Assembly: GCA_020091685.1 (NCBI GenBank)
Contig: CM034597.1
Location: 32,330,801 to 32,394,800, forward strand
DNA length: 64,000 bases
From: Lutjanus erythropterus
Taxonomy: Eukaryota > Chordata > Actinopteri > Lutjaniformes > Lutjanidae
Direction: 5' to 3'
The first letter of the stretch is position 1, and the number at the start of each line of letters is the position of its first letter. Below are positions 59,660 through 64,000 of this stretch, one piece after another. The notes beneath the pieces are model-generated. The model was not told where the DNA came from. It did no database searches and worked only from the letters and a program-made list of their open reading frames with translations. The translations under genes and the position numbers were made by a program.

Positions 59660-59860
59660 TGCAGCCCCCTCTCTGCCCTCATCATGCGGCGTCGTCCTCC
59701 CACCGCTGTTTCGATCAAACACACAATTACAGCCCCGCATACTACTGTAAATCCCAGTAAACAACAGCTACGACGCTGCTGAGCCAGACAGCCGCGCTCA
59801 CGCACACCTCCAGACAGGTCAGAGAGCATTTCTCTGGTTATACATAGACCGCCGGTGGTG
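59660..59860. promoter_or_regulatory. CpG-rich patch, possible regulatory or alternative promoter sequence
   Basis: This ~200-bp segment has well over ten CpG dinucleotides (for example GCGGCGTCGTCC, CTACGACGCTG, CCGCGCTCACGC) in an otherwise CpG-poor neighbourhood. Overlapping frames on both strands are open but show no family. CpG retention in a vertebrate intron suggests an unmethylated element such as a promoter, but no TATA box or splice donor settles it. Confidence 0.3.
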
Positions 59861-60269
59861 GGTTTCCACAGGCCAGAGAGCAGACAGTCTGACTGAGCTG
59901 TATCAAATCTCTAACACTATGAAGGCCCACAAACACAAACACATAAACCACATGACTGGCATAGCAGTCTTGGAGCTCAGCTGCCGACATACTGATGACA
60001 GGCCCTGAAAAGGAGAAGTGGGAGCTATTTCTATACGCATGCAATACATAAACACAGACTTGGTGTTAACTTGATTTTACCGGTGGTTAATACAGGTACT
60101 AATATCTATATCACAGTGAAAAAAAAGTTATTTTAAGCCTCAAGGAATATAGGTAGAGGCGTCTAAGTAATGGAGCTAGTGGAGCAGCCGAACCCCTTCT
60201 ATTAGACTTGTGTGAGCAAATGTGTGCTTTTGTATCCCTGCCTGTTGAGTATATAACTATGCTGTGCTT

Positions 60270-60312
60270 AAATAACTGAATTCTCATTTTTTGGGGGTGA
60301 ACCATCCCGTTA
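60270..60312. repeat. Relative of the 10125 MITE end
   Basis: ACTGAATTCTCATTTTTTGG followed by GGTGAACCATCCCGTTAA parallels the right end of the element at 10125-10582 (TGAATTTTCATTTTTGGATG ... ATCCCTTTAA). The left partner was not found. Confidence 0.5.
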
Positions 60313-60394
60313 ATATTACTGGAAGGTAGGCGCACTCTCTCCAGCATGAAACACAGGGTTGCTACACATTTTCCATTTCAAAAACGTACATTTT

Positions 60395-60480
60395 TTACAA
60401 GTTTTTACCTTTATTTAACCAGGATGTCCCACTGAGATTCAAAATCTCTTTTACAAGAGAGACCTGGCTAATCTTGCACC
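60395..60480. repeat. Widespread vertebrate repeat fragment
   Basis: CTTTATTTAACCAGGATGTC, then CACTGAGATTCAAAATCTCT, then TTACAAGAGAGACCTGGC. I recognise this as a very common repeat core in fish genomes; its class is not clear to me. The GAGATT...AATCTC part can fold on itself. Confidence 0.5.
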
Positions 60481-61217
60481 CCCCGTTTTAATTTTTATAG
60501 CCTTAAGGACACAAAACTAAAATCTGAAGACTTGTATTAACTTTGGATTTCCACTGGCCTGAACTGGAGGAGCTGAATGGACATTTGATTTCCTGCCAGG
60601 ACTCCAAGCCTGACCCTGAACTGACTCTAGACTTTGAAACTCAACATACTTTTACAGCTGTCCTTACGTGGATCTTTCTTTCCTTTCCCTCTTAACCGTG
60701 ACCCCCACTTTTCATATTAATACATAAACTTTATGCCCAAAATCCAATAACATTTAACATTTAGGCCACCGGGGCGCCACCACTCAATTTTAATGCTCCT
60801 GTTTCGTGATGTTTAATGCAAGATGTGCTGCAGGAAAGTCAGCCTCAACACATTAAACTACACTTTAAAAGCAGTCATTCACAGTCATGTCAGGTGACTA
60901 GTGTCTGAAGAAATTTTAGTATATCTTTTCAAGCTGAGTTTCAAGTCAGTCAGTCAAACTAATGTAAATCGATACAAACAATGTCAAGGATATCAGGAAG
61001 ATACAAAGCTAATGTCACCTGTCAAAAACAATGTCCATAGTTACTAATGAAGGACCGAAGATCACAGACAATTAAAAACTAAATATTGACACAAAACTAT
61101 TTTTTAAAATCAGTCAACAATCACCAGAGCTTCCAGTCTCACCACCAAACTGGTAGAAAGGAATATGATCCACAAACCAGGAAAGCTGGGACAAAAATCC
61201 AACCACCTTAAACACAC

Positions 61218-61261
61218 TGTCATTCTTGACATATGCAATCTTACATATGTCAAGAATGACA
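61218..61261. repeat. Perfect 18-bp inverted repeat with 8-nt loop
   Basis: Left arm TGTCATTCTTGACATATG (61218-61235), loop CAATCTTA, right arm CATATGTCAAGAATGACA (61244-61261). All 18 positions pair. Confidence 0.95.
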
Positions 61262-62418
61262 TATTCACATAATGTTGCTTTGCACAGACTACAGCAGGGG
61301 GTGGCATCACTGTGTTAGAAGAAAACATTAGAAGAAAAAGCAGGAACCCATTCATTAATTTAGTCTTTATTGGAGACATCACTTCCTGGGAAAATCTGTG
61401 TCCATTTTGACAGATGAAAGTGACACTATAAAGGAATGAATCTAAACATGGATGGTACCATTATTATATTGCAATTACACTATACGATCAACATTTACTT
61501 TATAATAAGTCAAAGCAAAAAAAAGTCTATTCTATTCTATTTCTATGTCTATTTAAACCACAGTTTGCTATTTAAATATTTAAGTGAAACGATGCTTTGA
61601 AATTTGACTGATCTTTGAACTTCTTTGTGCAACTCATAAAATAATCCAGTTTAGAACCAGTGAAACCAGCCAAGGGCAAATAATATCAATAAGATGAAAG
61701 AAACCAAACTTGTAAAGAAATTACTGCCAAAACTGCAATACTTGGTTTTCAGCTATGTGCATTTGGAAGCGTTGGTACGACGTTGCTCAAATGTGACCGC
61801 TGCCATGAGATGAGAGAGGAGAGGAGACGGCTGAGTCTTATCTCTTTAGAAACTAATGGTACGTTATTTTGTGCTACAGGCGCTTCACATTCATGTTAAT
61901 TAACACAATTGCAAGTAAAGTATACATTATATATGGGAGAGAAGAGGGGTTTTGTCTCATCTCTTTGGAAACTTATATTTTTTGCTCATTAAATTAATGA
62001 AACAGACTTACTGACTAAGATTTATTTTACAATGCTGACAATATTCATTATCCATAAGTGCAAGAAAAGGGAGACAGTGCGATCGAGTTATCAAACAATT
62101 GTTGAACAAGCAGAATACAAACAGCCTGCAGTAACTTACTGCTGCTCCTCCTCCAGGTCTGTTTTTGCCATACGGAGCTCATTATGATAAAGGGTTCGCA
62201 GTGAGGCCTGGAGGCAGCCTCACTGTGAGCGAGAGCTGTCAATCAAAGCCGACTGACAGATTCTCTCACAGGGATATTAAAGTTACATATTGTTTGGATA
62301 GGGTCCCCTGAAAGAAAGTTATTTTATCATTGACAATGTCATTATATGTAAGTAAATTGGTACTGTTTAATAGTACAGTGTGGTGATGCAAGTTAATAGG
62401 TTTAGTTGATATAATGTA

Positions 62419-63618
62419 CACTACCTGGGCAAAAAAAAGGTCACCAGCTGGGTAAGAGCCTTTCATTGGATAATTACTGCAGTGATTAATATGTTTCAGC
62501 TGGCAACAAGTTATTTAACCCAAACTGATGCAGAGTAGCTTCTCATTTCTTAAACAACCATGTCAGAGGACGTATCCTATGATCGTGGAAAAGATGTTAC
62601 TCTGTTTCAGAAGGGTCAAATTATTGACCTGCATCAAGCAAAGAAAACAACTAAGGAGACTGATGAAACTACTAAAGCTGGGTTAAGAACCGTCCAACAC
62701 ATTATTAAAACCTGGAAGGATAGCGGTGAAGCATCGAATGTGGTCGGAAAAAAATCTTGAATGATCACGATCGCTTAAATGTTTGGTGAAATCAAATTGT
62801 AAAAAATCAACAGAGGAGCTCACGGCTATGTTTAATAATGAAATTAAGAGCATTTCCACACGCACAATGTGAAGAGAACTCAAGGGACTGGGACTTAACA
62901 GCTGTGTAGCCTCAAGAAAACCACTTATCATTGAGGCTAGGGAGCATAAAGATTAGACTCTGGAGCGATGGAAAAAGGTCATGTGGTCTGGTGAGTCCAG
63001 ATTTACCCTGTTCCAGCAGAGTGATGGAGGCATCAGGGTAAGATGAAGTGATGAAGTGATGGGTGCATCACGGATGAAGTGATGTTCCCATCATGCCTTG
63101 TGCCTACTGTACAAGCCTGTGAGGGCAGTGTTACGATCTGGGGCTGCTTCAGTCGCTCATGTTGAGGTTGAGCAACGTCATGTGCCCAAAAAGTGAGATC
63201 AGCTCACTACCTGAATATACTGAATGAGCAGATTTTTCCATCAATGGATTTTTTTCTTCCCTGATGGCACAGACATATTCCAAGATCACAATGCCAGGAA
63301 CCATCAGGCTCAAATTGTGAGAGAGTGGTTCAGGGAGCATGAGGCATCATTTTCACACATGGATTGGCCACCACAGAGTCCAGACCTTAAACCATTTGAG
63401 AATCTTTGGGATGTGGTGGAGAGGATTTTAGGCAGCGGTCCGACTCTCCCATCATCAGTACAAGATTTTGGTGAAAAATGAATGCAACTCTTGACAGAAA
63501 TAAATGCTGACACACTGCATAGGGTTATCGATGCTATTGCGAACGTGTGCCATAATCAAAGCTTAAGGCGGTCCAATGAAATGTTTGAGTGTGTGACTTT
63601 TTTTTTGGCCAGGCAGTG
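62419..63618 (+). mobile_element. Tc1-like element, complete ends, dead transposase
   Basis: 1,200 bp from CACTACCTGGGCAAAAAAAA to GGCCAGGCAGTG with TA on both sides (62417-62418, 63619-63620), the Tc1/mariner target. Left and right ends are inverted: cactacctgGgc versus cacTGCctggcc after reversal, followed by A-runs and GTCAC on both sides. Length and ends fit a full-size member of the family. The single gene is broken, see the pseudogene entry. Confidence 0.9.
62560..63481 (+). pseudogene. Tc1-like transposase, broken
   Basis: The N-terminal DNA-binding part is open at 62560-62760 (KGQIIDLHQAKKTTKE, then VQHIIKTWKDSGEA, helix-turn-helix type) and stops at 62758. In-frame stops and frame changes follow through about 63220. 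The C-terminal catalytic part is open at 63224-63481: [15 protein letters not shown] holds the second catalytic Asp, and [20 protein letters not shown] the final acidic residue, spaced as in DD34E Tc1 enzymes. A short GATGAAGTGATG duplication near 63041-63084 adds to the damage. No activity is possible from this copy. Confidence 0.88.
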
Positions 63619-63804
63619 TATTTTTGTTCAATAAATATCAATAGTTGTTTTACAGATTATGCTTCTATTGTGTTCAACTTGAGCATATTTTCCTAAATCT
63701 TGATGCCCTTCATGCGTACGCTAGACAGACAATTCCTCTGCTCCTTGCTATGAACAAATGTAGGAATACTCTATGGCCTCAAGAGCCCTTCTGGTGCCAG
63801 CAGA

Positions 63805-63960
63805 CCAGAGCTGCAATGAATAATTGATTACTAAATTCATTGGCAACTATTTGACTGAATAACTTTCACTATTTAAACTATTTTAACTCAATATCTTTGG
63901 GTTGTGAGCAAAAGAAGACATTTGAGATTGGGGAAACACTGATCTATATTTTTCACTATT
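63805..63960. repeat. Dispersed repeat fragment (AGAGCTGCAATGAATAATTG)
   Basis: AGAGCTGCAATGAATAATTG, TTGGCAACTATTTGACTGAA and TTGGGTTGTGAGCAAAAGAA occur in the order of a very common teleost repeat whose ends read GAGCTGCAACGATTA. The 3' part includes AAGACATTTGAGATTGGGGA. Boundaries are uncertain because the window ends nearby. Confidence 0.6.
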
Positions 63961-64000
63961 TTCTTACATTTTAAAGACCAAACAACTATTCATCAAAATA

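Larger units (their letters stand above)
36871..64000 (-). other. nos1ap: nos1ap upstream intronic sequence, no further nos1ap exon seen
   Basis: Beyond the acceptor at 36871 I searched the minus strand by eye for the PTB domain and for the linker that precedes the SPRMLLP segment in vertebrates, and found neither. The stretch is therefore read as one intron longer than 27 kb, although a short or diverged exon could have been missed. Contents: nested hATs (40384-41412), a Tc1/mariner element with duplicated flanks (47724-49901), LINE debris (52308-52560), a CpG-rich patch (59660-59860) and a Tc1-like element (62419-63618). The stretches 36.9-40.3, 42.7-43.9, 50.2-52.2, 53.4-59.4 and 60.5-62.4 kb contain nothing else I can assign. 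Confidence 0.6.

Noticed and set aside
59423..59829. Minus frames of 113 and 81 residues as an alternative first exon
   Set aside because: Open mainly because of the CpG-rich patch; no good start context or donor could be fixed. Kept only as a regulatory candidate.

Overview
The window is vertebrate nuclear DNA, almost certainly from a teleost fish and probably a percomorph-like genome. Coding exons are rare, short and separated by kilobases of AT-rich sequence with GT/AG splice signals. The intervening DNA is full of repeat families typical of ray-finned fish: hAT-like elements with 8-bp target duplications, Tc1-like elements, short inverted-repeat elements and LINE fragments. There are no operons, bacterial promoters, CRISPR arrays or viral genes, and nearly every open reading frame is a chance frame or transposon debris.

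The one confidently recognised gene is the 3' half of nos1ap (CAPON, the adaptor of neuronal nitric oxide synthase), on the minus strand. Three coding exons join in frame. The first (36709-36870) encodes a Gln-rich segment, the second (13755-13920) a coiled-coil segment, and the last (7047-7603) the acidic tail ending in the PDZ ligand EIAV. Together they give 294 residues. The introns are 6,151 and 22,788 bp. The N-terminal PTB-domain exons were not found, so they should lie beyond 64000. If no exon was missed, the intron upstream of 36870 is over 27 kb.

Layout: 1-7046 is the region downstream of the nos1ap stop, with a possible 3' UTR next to 7047, one hAT-like element and repeat fragments. 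7604-13754 is the last intron; it holds a three-layer nest of DNA elements at 8203-9010 and an inverted-repeat element at 10125-10582. 13921-36708 is a large intron with two hAT-like elements, a pentanucleotide array, a LINE remnant and a deleted Tc1/mariner-superfamily element. 36871-64000 is upstream intronic sequence. It carries a hAT inside a hAT (40384-41412), a broken Tc1/mariner-superfamily element between two diverged copies of a ~150-bp sequence (47724-49901), a LINE remnant near 52.4 kb and a degenerate 1.2-kb Tc1-like element with both ends (62419-63618).

I found no new multi-gene system. The observations most worth checking are an internal E-x-F motif beside the nos1ap PDZ tail, a plus-strand open segment with ideal splice sites at 45159-45242, a perfect 18-bp hairpin at 61218-61261, the duplicated flanks around the 47.9-kb element, a CpG-rich patch at 59.66-59.86 kb, and the nested insertions whose order can be read from their target duplications.
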